NCBI GenBank assembly: GCA_030704615.1
Contig: CM060731.1
Coordinates: forward strand, 47,182,001 to 47,246,000
Direction of reading: 5' to 3'
DNA from: Takakia lepidozioides
Taxonomy: Eukaryota > Streptophyta > Takakiopsida > Takakiales > Takakiaceae
DNA: 64,000 nucleotides
The first letter of the stretch is position 1; each line of letters begins with the position of its first letter. The notes under the pieces were generated by a model. The model saw only the letters and a program-made list of their open reading frames with translations, was not told where the DNA came from and did not search any database. Of the stretch, positions 1 to 12,282 are shown one piece after another. A program made the translations under genes and the position numbers.

Positions 1-221
1 AACCAAATCCTCATTGCACAATAGCACTGAATCTGGACAGTACTTACCTACTACATCTAGACGTAATCTAGAGCAAGAAGTGAACGTGGTTTAAGAATCT
101 GGATTGAGCAACTTGTAATTGTACACTCCTGTGCGAGCTAGGAAGGGATTTTTCAAGCGAATTAGCAGATATTTAAATTACACATGTATGATTAATTGAT
201 AGTTTGTCGGTAAGTACTCAC

Positions 222-1525
222 TGTTGCAATTGTTGCGCTAAGTCAAGATTGAATATTCTGTCGTGCTCACCCCACACTAGAAGGGCTTCCTGCAAATGCC
301 AAATTCTCGCAGTTAGAATCCTTCGTCTTAACCTGGCGTGCGACGATAACTCGTCCTCGATTTGAGCATCTACAGCACTTGTACAGGTCTCAACTAAACT
401 AGGACGATTTCAAAATTTAAATATTATGAAGAAAAGCTTGCGAGAGAAATGCTGGAACTGGACATCGATCATGTGTACAAAATTTATAGAGAGAATGATC
501 AGGACTTGCAGACAACTGACCTGTGTAATGGTCGGCAGAGGCCTCGCAAGGTCCGTGCCAATGATCAGCGCTTGTAACAACTCAATCCTTTCTTCTCTCA
601 TGTCTTCGTATAGGACCTGTTTGATGCGGTCGGAGAAAAATTATCAGACTGTTGGCATACAATGGTCAAGGAGGAAGGTTCAATCTTGCAGATCATACTA
701 TTTCCCGTGGCCAACTTACAATTCACCCAGGTGTAGAAAGATCAATATGTCTTCAAGAATCTAGTCAAACTTTTATTAAAATCATTCCCAAATTAATGCA
801 ACATGATGAGACTGGTTTGGCGAGATGTATATTACCTTGAGAATGTCTCGGCACAGGAAGCCAGGAAGGTGATGTGGCTTGTAGCTTCCAAGATTTAGAG
901 TAGTTCTCAGTCCTTTCTCAGTCACAGGCAGAAGAACCTCTGTGATATCTGACGCGCCACACAGTTCCAGCACCTCATCATTTGAACTTGGGACCATGCA
1001 CACGCCCGTGCTACAGAAGATAACTCTGGTGACAAGGCTAGGAAAGAGATGAGCCATACGGAAGGCGACCATGCCACCATAGCTTGTGCCTAGCACAGTG
1101 ACCGCTGATACACCTAGCTCTTGCAGCATCTTCGCCATACATTCCGCCTGAAAAGACTCTGAGCGCTGCAAGGATACCGTTGTCGACTCCCCAAAGAACA
1201 ATAAATCTGGTATGTACAAAGAGTAGTGTTTCCCAAACGATGCCACCTGATTTTCCCAGTTAAGCATACCGTTCCCCATGAACCCATGGATAAGCAGAAG
1301 TGCTGGCTTCTGACTTCTGCTATTATCTACAATTGTGGCCGCATTGTGCACCTTCTGACTAGTCATTCTTCTGTCTGTTGGAAGGTTGTCTCTGGGGACC
1401 CAGCAGTGCATGGTCGTCCCGTCACTAAGTTCTATAAGCTTAGATTGCAAACCTTGACTTTTGTAATAGGCTCGTAGCCTGTTCAGTTTGAATTCCACCA
1501 AACTAATGTTAAAACAACCCACCAT
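222..1525 (-). CDS. alpha/beta hydrolase A, partial (3' end off window)
   Basis: Alpha/beta-hydrolase-fold protein of the plant family related to bacterial ring-cleavage (MhpC-type) hydrolases; the substrate is unknown. My exon model is 836-1525 (start ATG at 1525), 521-616 and 222-289; the last exon, with the catalytic His, should lie beyond position 1. Visible are the oxyanion-side motif LLLIHGF (residues 77-82), the nucleophile elbow GTSYGG with Ser148, and the WGEHD motif with the acid Asp272. Exons 2 and 3 are 96 and 68 bp, exactly the lengths of the matching exons in the paralogue at 50172-52138, which supports the splice sites (GTAATA, GTCAGT and GTGAGT donors). Unlike the paralogue, this gene has no intron before the AEC motif at residue 127. 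It is transcribed away from NSE1. Confidence 0.9.
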
Positions 1526-1590
1526 GTTACGTTTGCTGGAAGATGAGAGCTTGTGTGCAGGCTGAGCGATGGGATGCTAGCGGATGTACT

Positions 1591-1760
1591 TCAATCCAGA
1601 TATGGGGACGCAACTCCTGATAGTGATTGAGAAAGAGATAGCGCGGGGGCGAGAGAGAGAGCCGTAGGTAACAACTTCGTCAATCCAGATATTACTCCTG
1701 ATATTGACTGAGAGAGAGATAGCGCGGAGGCGAGAGGGAGAGCCGTAGGTAACAACTTCG
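1591..1760. repeat. imperfect tandem duplication, about 85 bp x 2
   Basis: Unit 1 (1591-1679) and unit 2 (1680-1760) both start TCAATCCAGATAT and end GTAGGTAACAACTTCG, with GA-rich sequence between. They lie just upstream of the start codon of hydrolase A, so they may be in its promoter or 5' UTR. Confidence 0.8.
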
Positions 1761-1987
1761 AATATAACAGTAAGGACCACTTCAATAGATGTAAAGGGGG
1801 CAACAGAGTCTAACAAATCGTTTGTGCCAGAGAAATTAGACTGGAATCGGGAACTCTGGACACAAACACAGTGTGCTCCTAAAATGTCGAGGAGATGACG
1901 ATGACTGGAAAATCTGCTAGAAAGACTTTGACGTCAAGCTAACAAAAGAAGCTCGCGAAATCAGAAGAAAGCCCTGATGAAGAACTG

Positions 1988-2200
1988 CAAGCTCAGAACA
2001 AGAACGGAAAAGTTACAGAATCAGATATTAAAACGGGTCTCCCCAGTTCAGCAGCTTCAAGAAGGAAAAAGAGGAAAAAGAAGAAAGCCGGTGAAGAACA
2101 AGCTCAGACAAGAATGGAAAAGCTACAGAATCAACTTAAAACGGGTCTCCTCAGTTCAGCAGCTTCAAGAAAGAAAAAGGGAGGCAAAAAGACAAATTAG
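1988..2200 (+). other. Lys-rich coding-like tandem duplication
   Basis: Two adjacent units (1988-2098 and 2099-2200) stay open in one frame and end at TAG 2198-2200. Both begin with Gln-Ala-Gln and share a KTGL(P/L)SSAASR motif followed by Lys/Arg clusters (RRKKRKKKK and RKKKGGKK) resembling nuclear localisation signals. The frame is closed by a TAA just upstream, near 1936, and I find no start codon or convincing upstream exon. It could be a terminal exon of an unrecognised gene or a degenerate duplicate. No function is assigned. Confidence 0.3.
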
Positions 2201-2632
2201 ATCAAGCGACGGCACTGACTTAAACAGACATATATATAGCTCGGCTCATCATCTCCAAGGGAAAGTGCTTCACGACAACAGCTACCGCGTCTGGGTCGGC
2301 GACCCCTTTCACCAGTGCCCGTTGACACGCCCTCCATCAATCAGAGCCTCCTGCGTGTCTGACAGCATCGGAGCCTTCCTAGTAGAAGGCCGTCCAGTAC
2401 GTAAGAGAAGCATCACAGATATTTCTTGCCGTCACGCCATCTGCGCTTGCAGTGGAAACTGCGTGGCAAAGTTCTTCTTTTTATTTCTTCTTGTCCTTGT
2501 CATTCGTTGTTCACCAGGAAACAAGTGTGAGAAAGCAACAGTCTAACTGCACGGAGCAGCACTTGGCTCATGACACCCGGCGGGTTGTAGGTTTACTCTC
2601 AAGGCAATTAATTGCGTCATCACATTAGTTTG

Positions 2633-2690
2633 TAAGGATTGAACCCAGGATCACCTTTGTTATAACACAACCACTGGCCATCCAGCCCAT
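2633..2690 (-). mobile_element. tRNA-derived SINE-like head
   Basis: On the minus strand an A-box-like TGGCCAGTGG is followed about 30 nt later by a B-box GGTTCAATCC, the layout of a Pol III tRNA promoter. No full cloverleaf forms and no SINE tail was identified, so this is at most a SINE fragment or decayed tRNA. It sits in the 1526-2911 region between hydrolase A and NSE1, which otherwise holds only the repeats listed separately and a (GA)n run at about 2819-2842. Confidence 0.35.
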
Positions 2691-2911
2691 GGGCAGAAAA
2701 CATTCATCTAAGTTTTGTCTATCGTCGTTCATCTGACTCTCATCCATCCACAACGGACGAGAGACGTCCATCCAGGGAAGCAAAAGGCGGGAAACTCTCC
2801 CAAGAATTGCGCGAGAGATCGAAAGAGAGAGAGAGAGAGACAGACAGAGCGGGGGGAATATGCAGAGTGGGGTTTTGGTTTGATCGAAACAAGAATTGGA
2901 GGGGCGTGGCC

Positions 2912-5900
2912 ATGGTGAACCTGGACGAGCGACATCAAACATTCGTGCAGGCGCTCATGAGGCGGGGACCTCTGCCTGAAAAAGAATCCAAGATTATGTT
3001 CGAGACTCTTTTTCGATGTCCCGGTGGTACTATCCAGCTCTATTCTCTTTCCTCTCTTGATTCCAACTCCTCTTTGATCGTGCATGGTATCGGGATCGTG
3101 AAAAAATCAAAATTCTGTCTTGATAAGATGTCCAACCTGGCCGAATTGGCGTCGTAATTTGTGGAAACGATATTTATTTCCTACTACAAGGTGGAAACTG
3201 GAAACTGTCCATGCTTTTGAATCCGCCAGCACTCAAACACGATATAAGCAGAGGTCTGAGACCTTACATTGATATTATTTGTCTCGTTATTGACATTCGT
3301 GGCACAGGATGTCGCAACTGCCAGGGATTCCAGGGGAACTTAGCCTAGAGACCCCATATTGAGACAAAAATTGTATAATTACCACTCTTGATGTCGTCCC
3401 CATCCAATCGAAGAGGATTTTTACTTTTGAAATACCTTCTCAAGTCTCAAAACTCCTCTCCTGCGTCCCTTGTGTTCTTGGATGAGGATGAGCTTGAATA
3501 TACTCTATGGATGGCTGCTCGATATACAACGAAGGGAGGCCTGGAGTGATTCTGCCACGAGAGTGGTTGTGGTCAACTTTATTTGGATACATTTACTAAT
3601 CTCCTATGTTCGTTAGAACTGGTAACCCTGTGTGATCAAGCCTGTGTGGTCAAATGTAGCTCAAGTGCATGAGCCACGCTCCTGCCTTGCACAGTGCAAG
3701 GTTTGCATTGTAGTGAATTCTCCCAAGTCAAAATTAGCAAATTCTACGAGTTTTTTTTGGCACACTGAGACGTGGGTCCAATATGCTGACACTGTCGTCT
3801 GTGCCTGTCAAAATTTGCAGACGGATTTTGTGACTTTCTAGCAGCAGTAAACAAGGAGCTAGAGTATGTCGAAATGGAAGTGAGAGGAAGCGCATATCAA
3901 TACGACGGCATGGTGTATTATGGCATCGTCAACAAGCTGGTCGGTGAACAAGCGAAGCTGGGGACGCGCTACACGCATGTGCAAATATCCTTCTTCAAAG
4001 CTGTCGTAAGTTGTGCTTCTTCCATTTTGCTGAGTTGTGATCACTGCCTTGCACAGTAAACAATTTCCTGTTTTTCTTTTCAAGCAGATGTGGTTTATGG
4101 CTTTAAGGAAAGGTTGCCGGTTTTTTGTAGTTTTGCAGAGAATTTGAAGGCCATAGGGCTTGCAAGTTAGTTTGTATGAGCAGGTCTCCAAAAACTGTTT
4201 GTTTGAGTCTATATAAGTGGGCATGGATGATTTTAGATGGAGGAGATATTGCAAGACTCTACAGGAAGTGGGGTCATAACAAGTATGCAGGCCCTCAATC
4301 TTCATCTTGATCGTCAGGCATAACATTCTCCCTTTCTCTTCTACCATTTTCAACTTTTGGAAATCGATGTATATGGCCTAATCCATTAATGTATGCCTGT
4401 CAAAACATATTTTTCATTCTGCTGTTGATCCACTCAGAGCTTGTTATACATTGTCCAAGGAATCTGAGTATTTACGAGTTCTTGTACTTCGAAGGAAAAA
4501 TCCAGGTTGTTCATTTGACAATGACCATGTTCAAGAGGAAGGCTGCCTGTCTATGCGATGTGCTTTGTTTCAGACCTCAGCTGACATGAAAACATCTATC
4601 ATGGAAAGATACTTTGTTGACGATGGTTCTGAGGCTGGCAGTTTAACACTTTTGGATTGAAAGCCAACCTGTGAGAACATGTCTACATTGCTTGTGGCCA
4701 TGCCTTAATCCAACCAACACTATTCTTCTGCTCTTTTAGCACTCATTCTGTAAATCAAAAGAGCATGTATACTCATGATAAATTTTGAGGGGTATAGGGA
4801 GACCAGCAGTCACAAGCAGAATGCAGCAAAGCAATGCATTCCACGCGACTGACTCTTGCAGCCAAAGAAGAGACTCTTGCAAGCTTGATGTCTGATCAAT
4901 GGTTGAGCCGCACGGACAAAGGACAGGTGGCCTTAGGTGTGAGGGCCTTTCTGGAGCTTCGGAGCCTGTTTAAGAACTTTCATGTTCCTTTCTGTGATGT
5001 TTGCAATGAGGCTGGCATTAAGGTACGGAGGTTTGTTCTCTGTAAAATCATTCAGGACACGTTCCTTGCTTCATCATGAAAGGGATGTTAGATTATTTTT
5101 TAAAGGACTATGATGAGCCTCAGCTTTCCATGAAGCTGAAGAGGAAATTTACACAGGCGTGGAGAGGCTGGATGCACTGGAAAACCATCACTAATAATTA
5201 ATGGTGGAGGGGAAACTGCTTCCATTTTCAGAGGACAGTGCTTTCAACCAACAATCACACGGTGTGTGGGTGATGGTGGGCAGGCACAGCCTTGCCAAAA
5301 TGAAGACTGTAATGTGCGTATGCACAGCTACTGTGTGCCCCGAAAATATCATTGCTCCCAGGTATTTCTTGGACCTTCCCTTTTGTTGGCCTGTCAATCA
5401 TTAGACTGAATCAGGCATTACGATGGAGCATGTTTGTTCCTCTTTCATCTCAGTTGCCCAGCTATAAACTCAATTTTGCTCCAGTTTAGGAGCTTCAATT
5501 GGCACTGGAATGCCATTGGCTTGTAGATCTTAGGCAGCATTAAGTGACCAATGCTCCACATTTGGCACGAATATGGAAGAATCAGTTTGCATGAACTCCC
5601 GCCCACTCCATACCAAGATTGATTCCAAGTGGAGATCAGTAGGTTCCCTTTTCCCCAGCTCGGTTAACCAGCACACAGAGAGAAACAAAAGTTTTCATGT
5701 CCACTGGAAAGAAATATAAACCGTCGCCCGGAGTGTTGGCTATGACAAACCATCACCCCTCCTGGAGGAGGTCCTTGGGTCGACACTCACAATGTTTTGA
5801 AACTCCGCCCAGAATGGCCATGGCTCCAGGGTTTCTTGATTGATTTAAAGGGCTGGCATCAACATGGTTCTTGCAACATAAAGTTGGTTCCAGAGTCAAT

Positions 5901-6258
5901 GTAGTCCGCTGGTTCACATAGACTGTGAGCATATGCTCATGGATACAATAAAGCCTTGTCATGCAAACCTTGTGGCAGGGCAAGATTTGCATAGAGGGAA
6001 TTTTGAACTCTTGTGAATTATGGCTGTTGGCAGGTGGCTAGAGTATGCCCAGGATGTGGGACAGACTGGAAAGCTGGAGACAATGATGAAGATGACAACC
6101 ATGATCTTTCAGTCACCAACCAAGATGAAGAAGAAGACCGTGAGGGGGAAGATACCGAAGGGTTGGATGAGGCTGCTGAAGGAATCTCTTCCCCTGTAGA
6201 ACCTGTGAGACAGCTCCGCAGCAGGTCGAAGTCAAAATGTTTTCGGCAGAGACAGTAG
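2912..6258 (+). CDS. NSE1: NSE1, SMC5/6 complex RING subunit
   Basis: Orthologue of NSE1, the RING-like subunit of the SMC5/6 complex that acts in DNA repair and chromosome maintenance in the nucleus. Six exons: 2912-3023, 3821-4005, 4237-4317, 4798-5022, 5284-5361 and 6034-6258 (906 nt, 301 aa, phases consistent). The N-terminus carries the family motif QALMRRGPLPEKE. The middle holds YDGMVYYGIVN and GTRYTHVQISFFKAV, typical of the winged-helix part. The C4HC3 RING ligands are all present: C192, C195, C205, C210, H215, C218, C232 and C235. An acidic tail follows. Intron 3 appears to use a GC donor (CAG|GCATAA at 4318), because TAA follows at once in frame and the conserved ALNLHLDRQ block lies just before it. 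The acceptor of exon 4 could also be at 4807. A GA-rich 5' leader precedes the ATG. Confidence 0.92.
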
Positions 6259-8907
6259 GACTTTCATCCAGGAAGATATGTGATATTCCTCATCATCCAC
6301 CATGCAGCTCGATGGTTAGGGCATGGCTGTAATTCAATGCAAGTGGTCAGAGTCGAAGTGTCAAAAGAGTTGCCTGTTCAAGGATCAAATGCATCAGCCG
6401 TCTCCCCAAATTGTAATTTGACAGGGCATGCAAGGTCTCCACAAAAGGGAATCTCACTCATCTGTTCAAGTAGCATTGCAAAAAACTCTGGCATCTCATC
6501 CATATTAATCTCAGGAAGCAGGGATGCTGGAGTGGCATGATCTGCTGCATGAGGTCCAGTGCCAATTGAAGCTCAACCTCAATGGTTTGAACGTTTGAAC
6601 ACACATACACTTTGGAGGCTTTAGGTGATCATATGCGGATAGAGTAAACTTGCCGATCTATTTCAACTTGAATTGTTGACCAGAAACTGTGTTGAGTACC
6701 ATCTTCTCCGTCAATCTTTCTGTAGACGTTTCTTTCTCTCGCACAACATTCCTGAAGCATACATGTATCAAAGAATGACATATTTTGGTGTGATCCTATT
6801 ATTACCGCCTGCTTATAACCGCCCTGATGATATGCAGTTGATAACCATTTCTACTCTTTTGTCTTGATCAATGTTAGATGAGAGGAAGCGGATTGGCATT
6901 GTTTCGTTAAAGGGTAGTTACTAAGTACAAACAACCCCTTGTGGTTCAATTGTAGACCTTCAGGTAAATTTCCCAGGTCTTCATATCAGTATATGGCTCT
7001 CATGACTATGATCTCCTGGAATCAGAAGGAGGCTGGAATTCGTGTGTGATGTACCACAGCTAGGTCGCTGTGCACGACATCATAAATCCAGCTAGTATAA
7101 TGCATATACTTGTACATTTGTCAAGAAATTACTTCCTTCGTAGAATTCTTCTCTTGTGCTCATATTGTTCTCTGAATCTGAACCTAGACAAAAGGCATGA
7201 GTCCTCCAAACAGTTTCTATACATTGGGCTAAGAGCTGGTTAGAGTCACTGGTGGAATGTCTGAAAACCTTTTTAGGGCAGCAGCACTCTGGTCCTGTTG
7301 ACTTTGGGCATAGATCTGGTTGATTGGATTGCCGTCCGCAACAAGATTCCATGTTCAGTCTCTATGTTGTAAAGCTGCAACCTTTTGGATGCTGAGACCG
7401 ATAAATAACAGCCATTGCAGGATTCAGAGAAGTTTTGGGACCCCAAGTTTTGACACGGAACTTGGCTCATCAAACCATTTGAGGTCTAGAAAGAATCATT
7501 GCCCGATTTCACCATTTGACATTTCATAGGACAAATTTTAGAGTGAAGTACCAACACTCATGCAGAGAACTATTATTGGCACTCACAGAGACACTAAATC
7601 TGCATCTAGGGAAAAAGGTTGAGGGATGCAAGTAACAAGGCAGTATCATGCCTAGCATGGAGAGCTCTAGTAGGAACACCCCCACTTAAATCATGATTGT
7701 GGAGTGACACTGGTCACAGGTAGCACAAGCACTTTAACCAGGGCATCACAGAGTCTCTTGTCTCTTCCAGCAGAGAGAGGAGCGAGGAAAAGAATGGGCT
7801 GTCCTGTATGATCCTTGGCAACATTTGAGGCCACAAAGTCAAAAGCTTTGCAACATTTGCTGTATACGCGAGGTTGGCAATTTTATTGAACATCAAGAGC
7901 ACCAAGCATCATATGTTTCAAAAGTCTTTTCTCCAGCAGCTGAACTCCAGCACAGCTTGCATCAGCCTCCATTCTTTAAAAATAATCAGTCAAAGAGGGT
8001 AGCCCTGGGTGGCTGGAGATGCACTAGATACAAAGTTGCATCACTAGCCTTGGCCTAGAGAGAGGGGGGCTGGTAAGCCAAGCTGGAAAATGTTGAACAA
8101 GTGAAAACTTCATCAGCACTAAGGCCTCTAGAGAATGGTGAGTTTGACATTGAGGTACAAATGCCTGAACAAATATACACTGAACATTCTTGCGAGGGAC
8201 CAGTTCCATTATACAGCATTAACCAATCTTACAAAGCCACAGTAGCCCATACCAGGGCGTATGGTCACCTTAGTCGAAGAATAATGACCTACACTGTTGC
8301 ACTTCAGGCTTACGAAAAATTCCAAGGGACATGAGCTGCACTGGGGGAACCCCGGGGAACCAGGCACCAGAGAGTCGCAATGAAGGTGCAGCTGACTCAT
8401 ACCACTTACTACCATAGCTTAAGGTCTCGAGGGGGACCTTCAGTCCAATTTAGCACAGCATGCCCCGGCTCTAAATAGACGCCACTGTCATGTGGCAGCT
8501 TGCGTGCCAAGCCATTCAATATTTGGTCGAAAGCATCCCCTGTTGTGCAGGCTGCGGGAATAGCATCGCTTGTTTGTGAGGGTTACTTACCCTATCATGG
8601 CCAGACTAGGGGTGTCGAAGGTGAATTCTGTGTGACACTCAGGATTACCATCTCAAGCTAATCACCACAGGTATGTCCTTTCCTCAGTTCTAGAGTCGAC
8701 ATATTCAACAGATTTGTGGGAAAGGAGACAAAATACGTGTCCAAAACATGCCCTTAATTAACCACGTAAAACAAGAAGACGAGATGCCGTGAAAGACAAA
8801 GAAAGGAAGAAGAGATGGAAGCAAGAAATCGCAAGAAACAAATGGGAGCAATAGCAGTTCTGGCGAAAAACAAGCTACTGATGCCGTCAGTCACTAAGAC
8901 ATACCTT
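6259..8907. other. intergenic region, no supported gene
   Basis: This covers the NSE1 3' flank and about 2.6 kb in which I see no conserved protein motif, tRNA cloverleaf or clear repeat. Short open frames on both strands lack recognisable domains and paired splice sites. Confidence 0.4.
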
Positions 8908-9198
8908 ACAAGAGGCCAAGATCATACTTGAAATACAAGAACTCAGTGCAGGAGCCGAGACTTGGTTCTGCATTGCAGCGATTGCACGTGGCTGGCGAGC
9001 TGTTCTAAAGTGACACACGGAGGGCTCAGGAGAGATGCAAGATGTGACAAACGACGATCTTACAAATCCCAAGAACGATATGGCAGTTTTCTCTTTGAGC
9101 ACAGGTGTGATTTGTTTCTCAAGCTGCACATAGAGATCAACAAGCAGGGAGACTGCTCCTGTACCATGGAAGAACCGACAAGATAGCAGAGAACGCAA
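8908..9198 (-). other. possible exon of an unrecognised gene
   Basis: A minus-strand frame with an ATG at 9198 runs open to a strong donor (AAG|GTATGT, exon end 8908). It includes an amphipathic stretch around LVDLYVQLEKQITPVLKEK. I could not find a matching downstream exon and do not recognise the family. Treat it as hypothetical; it may be a chance open frame. Confidence 0.2.
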
Positions 9199-9427
9199 GA
9201 GTCCTTAGTGATTCCATTCTCGACGTCTTCAAGAATCCCCATTTTGAAATGGGAAAAGGTTGTGCAGCATCTATCATGTAGGATCTCCCTTTATTAGATC
9301 GGTGTATGAAACCCCTCCCTTCTCAAGCCCGCATGGGCCTTCCCCTCGCTGCAACACACCTTTCTCCTGTTTGTTTTCCGGTTAATTTTCGGGCAGTCCG
9401 GGCACGTTTCAAGAAAATCGACGTTGA

Positions 9428-9578
9428 TGACGTGGCTACGAAACGTGGCGATGACGACGTGGCACTATGACACCCTACTCCTGCTCTACGCTAAACCATT
9501 GATGACGTGGTTACGAAACGTTACAACGATGACGTGTCTATGATGACGTGGCCACGAAACGTGACGATAATGACGTGG
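9428..9578. promoter_or_regulatory. cluster of TGACGTGG (bZIP/ABRE-like) motifs
   Basis: TGACGTGG occurs at 9428, 9503, 9544 and 9571, TGACGTGT at 9530, and a CGACGTGG variant near 9455. All lie on the plus strand within 151 bp and in repeated context, often followed by (C/T)(T/C)ACGAAACG. TGACGTGG combines the bZIP (TGACG) and ABRE/G-box (ACGTGG) cores. The motifs are carried by an imperfect tandem repeat; the second block ends with the same GGCACTATG(A/G)CACCCTA(C/T)TCCT sequence as the first. No gene start is recognised close by, so function is inferred only from motif density. Confidence 0.5.
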
Positions 9579-9599
9579 CACTATGGCACCCTATTCCTA

Positions 9600-10719
9600 G
9601 TCGTCGCTAGAATACTTCGTCCCAATTTTGTTTTGAAAAAAATTGTTTCTACGTCACATCGTGTCCAATGGCTTTGGTTGAGTTTTGTATGAGGCAGTTG
9701 ATTTCCATCAATTTTGTAGCTACAGTTTGTTTAAACTTTTTTCAGGGAACACTGACTTCAGACTCTGCACTATCAGTGGAAGAAGAGAGGTCTTTCTCCT
9801 TTAGTATGGGAAAACTTTGTTTGTAATTCGTTTTCTGTTGACTTGGAAGGTTTTGTCTGGACAGGAAGGATTGGCATTTCTCCCTTGCATGGAAGGGGTT
9901 GAATTAAAAGGGATTGTTTCTGACCTGTCATGTGGGGGGGATGAGCAGGGGTAGGAGGATTGGGGGAAGATAGTGGTTTCAGAAGTTTGTTCTCAGCAAA
10001 ACTATATTGGACTCTCTGCAGGTCTTCTGACGCTTACAAGACCCACCGCAGGAGGTTCTGGCAGCGCACTTAGTCTCACCCACTCTCGTTATAATTGGCC
10101 ATGTAATGGCCATCTCCTACCTCAGGCCTTTCAAGGGTACAAGAGGAGAGGTTGAAAAATTAGATTAGACAGAAGAGAGCAACGTTCTAGAAGATTCTGG
10201 TGTGCTGATCCACCTCTTCCAAGCCAACAGACAATGGCAAATGCTGTGATCTGAGAAGTAATTGGATGGATGCATCTTGAAACAAACAATTGATCTTCAC
10301 TGATTATTGTATCATTTGGTTGCCGTGCTATTCAATTGAAAAGCAGACCAGATTGTTGAACGACCTATGCACATATTCCTCCAAGCAGGTGCCACTATTA
10401 CAAGATTGCACCATGAGGATTCTCTCCAAAGCTATTTCCCATCTCATTGCATTGGAAGTCTCCCTTGTCATACTCAGTGAATGAACCTTACCTCTTTGGT
10501 GTGTGTACATGTAGCTTGAAGGGTCCTCTCAGCAGGGGACAAGGAAACAAGTCCCGCATGCACATGCACCCATCTCAAGGGAATGTTCTTCTCTCTGCAG
10601 TTTGGTGGGTTCTGTCTCCTCTCAATGCTCCAACCCAAGTTTCCATAATAGTCTACAAGTTGGATGTCGATTCCACCTGCCTAGATTTTACAGCGTCAGA
10701 TACCGTTAGAATCCCGTCT
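9600..10719. other. intergenic region, nothing recognised
   Basis: About 1.1 kb with no recognisable coding motif, RNA gene or mobile element. Open frames on the plus strand here have no domain and a composition like the flanks. Confidence 0.4.
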
Positions 10720-11047
10720 GAGCTACAAGACTCCCTCAGATCATGTGCTGTACAAAGACCAGATGTCTACCCTGTAGAACGATTCCCATCAGAAGATCAG
10801 CGAGCTACAGTAAGTCAGGTTGTAGAACGATTTTCCTCCATACCTGAGCTACAGAAACTCTCTCAAATCAGTTGCTGTACACAGATCAGATGCTGTTGTT
10901 GCAGACTAGTTCCCCTCTCTCTGAATGAAGGAACTCGTGGGGCTAGAGAAAGTCGGGGTTGCAGAATCACTCCTCTTCATCTTGGAGCTACTCAACTCAT
11001 AAGAGCTACAGAAACCTCCCAATAATTTGTTGTAATAAGAACAGATG
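10720..11047 (+). repeat. degenerate dispersed repeat (GAGCTACA... units)
   Basis: A roughly 48-bp unit starting (G)AGCTACA(A/G) and ending near CAGATG recurs at about 10720, 10849 and 11003. A second short motif, TGTAGAACGATT, recurs at about 10776 and 10824. The long open frame across this region (10447-11025) has no domain and is probably a by-product of the repeats. It lies just beyond the 3' end of the glutaredoxin-like gene. Confidence 0.5.
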
Positions 11048-11209
11048 ACAATCCCCATGCCGTGCTATATAATGGGCTTTGCAAACTCAGCTCAGGTACA
11101 TAAAGGGGTTTACTAATCTGATCATGTGTGTTCTTCCTTTGCAAAATTATTCTCCTTCCCCATGAAACTAATTGGGAGATACTCCCAAGCACCTTACTGA
11201 AGAAACCAG

Positions 11210-12282
11210 TCAACCGAAAGCGGCGTGAATCTTCTTCTGCAGTTGCTCAATGCTGAGCCGTGGAGAAAACCGTGGCAGAACTTCCTGCACACACAGGAAC
11301 GCTGCAGTTATGCTACCCAAATTACACCTTCAAGAAAAGCCCCCACTTTCCCACGAAAGGAAAAGATGAAAGGGGGCCATGTATGTAAGAAGGAGCATCA
11401 TCTGCTCAGGTTTCTTGAGAGGGCTTTCTCGGTTGGAATAGAGATATACGAAGGAATAAAATGAGGGCATGGTAGAAGGGAAGTAAAACCCTACAGGATT
11501 GTATCGAGGGCACTCTGTACCTTAACCCTTCAACATGTCCAGTCGATGCCAACCAAGTGTAACATGGCAAGAAAGGGTTAGCATACCTCAGAGTTGTCCG
11601 ATTTACGCCGGGCCAAGACAGGAATTTCGTACTGGTAGGATTTCAACCACTCCTCATTTGTAGTTATATCCCGCACCTGCACTATCACACCATCCCCAGG
11701 GCAAGGAATTCAAGCAGTGAGGAATAACACTAATTTTACGCTAAACACTTTGGGAGACCCACATCCCATATCTTTGTGCCGAGCAATTTCAAAAACCAAG
11801 ACCCACACATCCATCTCTGACAGAGGACGACGTACCTCCAGGGTCACATCAGACACGGAGTCCTCGCCGCCCATCATAAACACAAGCTGAAGCTTCTCCT
11901 TCAGACCATCACACAGGCAGCAGCCTGGTTTGCTATACAAAACCAGCCGTCGTCTCTGCACTTGCTCTGTCTGTTCCGTCTCATTTACCAAAGTACCATC
12001 TCGTACACTACATTTTGTTTCCCTTTGCACCAAATTCTCGTTGGAGACATGCCAAACACTAGTGTTTGAAATTCTCCTCGCCGGACCTTTCAAGGCAGAT
12101 GATATGAAGTGCGGCGAGCACTTGTGCTGAGCCACTATTAAAGACGAACCCCTTGCTGGTAACGAACCTCTTGCCGAGTTCAAAACATGGGTGCAAAGAA
12201 ATCTGGCTGCCAAGAAGCCAACACGTTCAATCTGAGAGAATGTGCCATGAGGGGAAGGTCGTAAAAGAGAGGAGGAGACCAT
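11210..12282 (-). CDS. glutaredoxin-like protein, DUF836 family
   Basis: A small thioredoxin-fold protein of the glutaredoxin-like DUF836 family (Pfam Glrx-like). It is probably organellar, since about 105 residues rich in Ser, Arg and Ala precede the fold and would suit a transit peptide. Exons are 11836-12282 (ATG at 12282), 11587-11676 and 11210-11284, totalling 612 nt and 203 aa. The active-site motif SKPGCCLCDG gives a CxxC at C121-C124. The second exon holds VRDITTNEEW and the cis-proline loop YEIPVLAR (P168). The last exon, with LPRFSPRLS, closes the fold. Donors GTACGT and GTATGC and acceptors GTGCAG and GTGCAG are good. The gene is head-to-head with the trihelix gene across about 640 bp. 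Confidence 0.9.

Noticed and set aside
2633-2690. Functional tRNA gene
   Set aside because: A and B boxes are present, but the acceptor and anticodon stems do not pair, so it is listed only as a SINE-like fragment.
2807-3157. NSE1 exon 1 read through as a single long frame
   Set aside because: After RCP the frame loses family similarity. Splicing at 3023 to 3821 restores the conserved NKELEYVE region in phase.
10447-11025. 192-codon open frame on the plus strand
   Set aside because: It runs across degenerate repeats, has no recognisable domain, and has Cys-rich low-complexity stretches that follow the repeat units. It is more likely a by-product than a gene.
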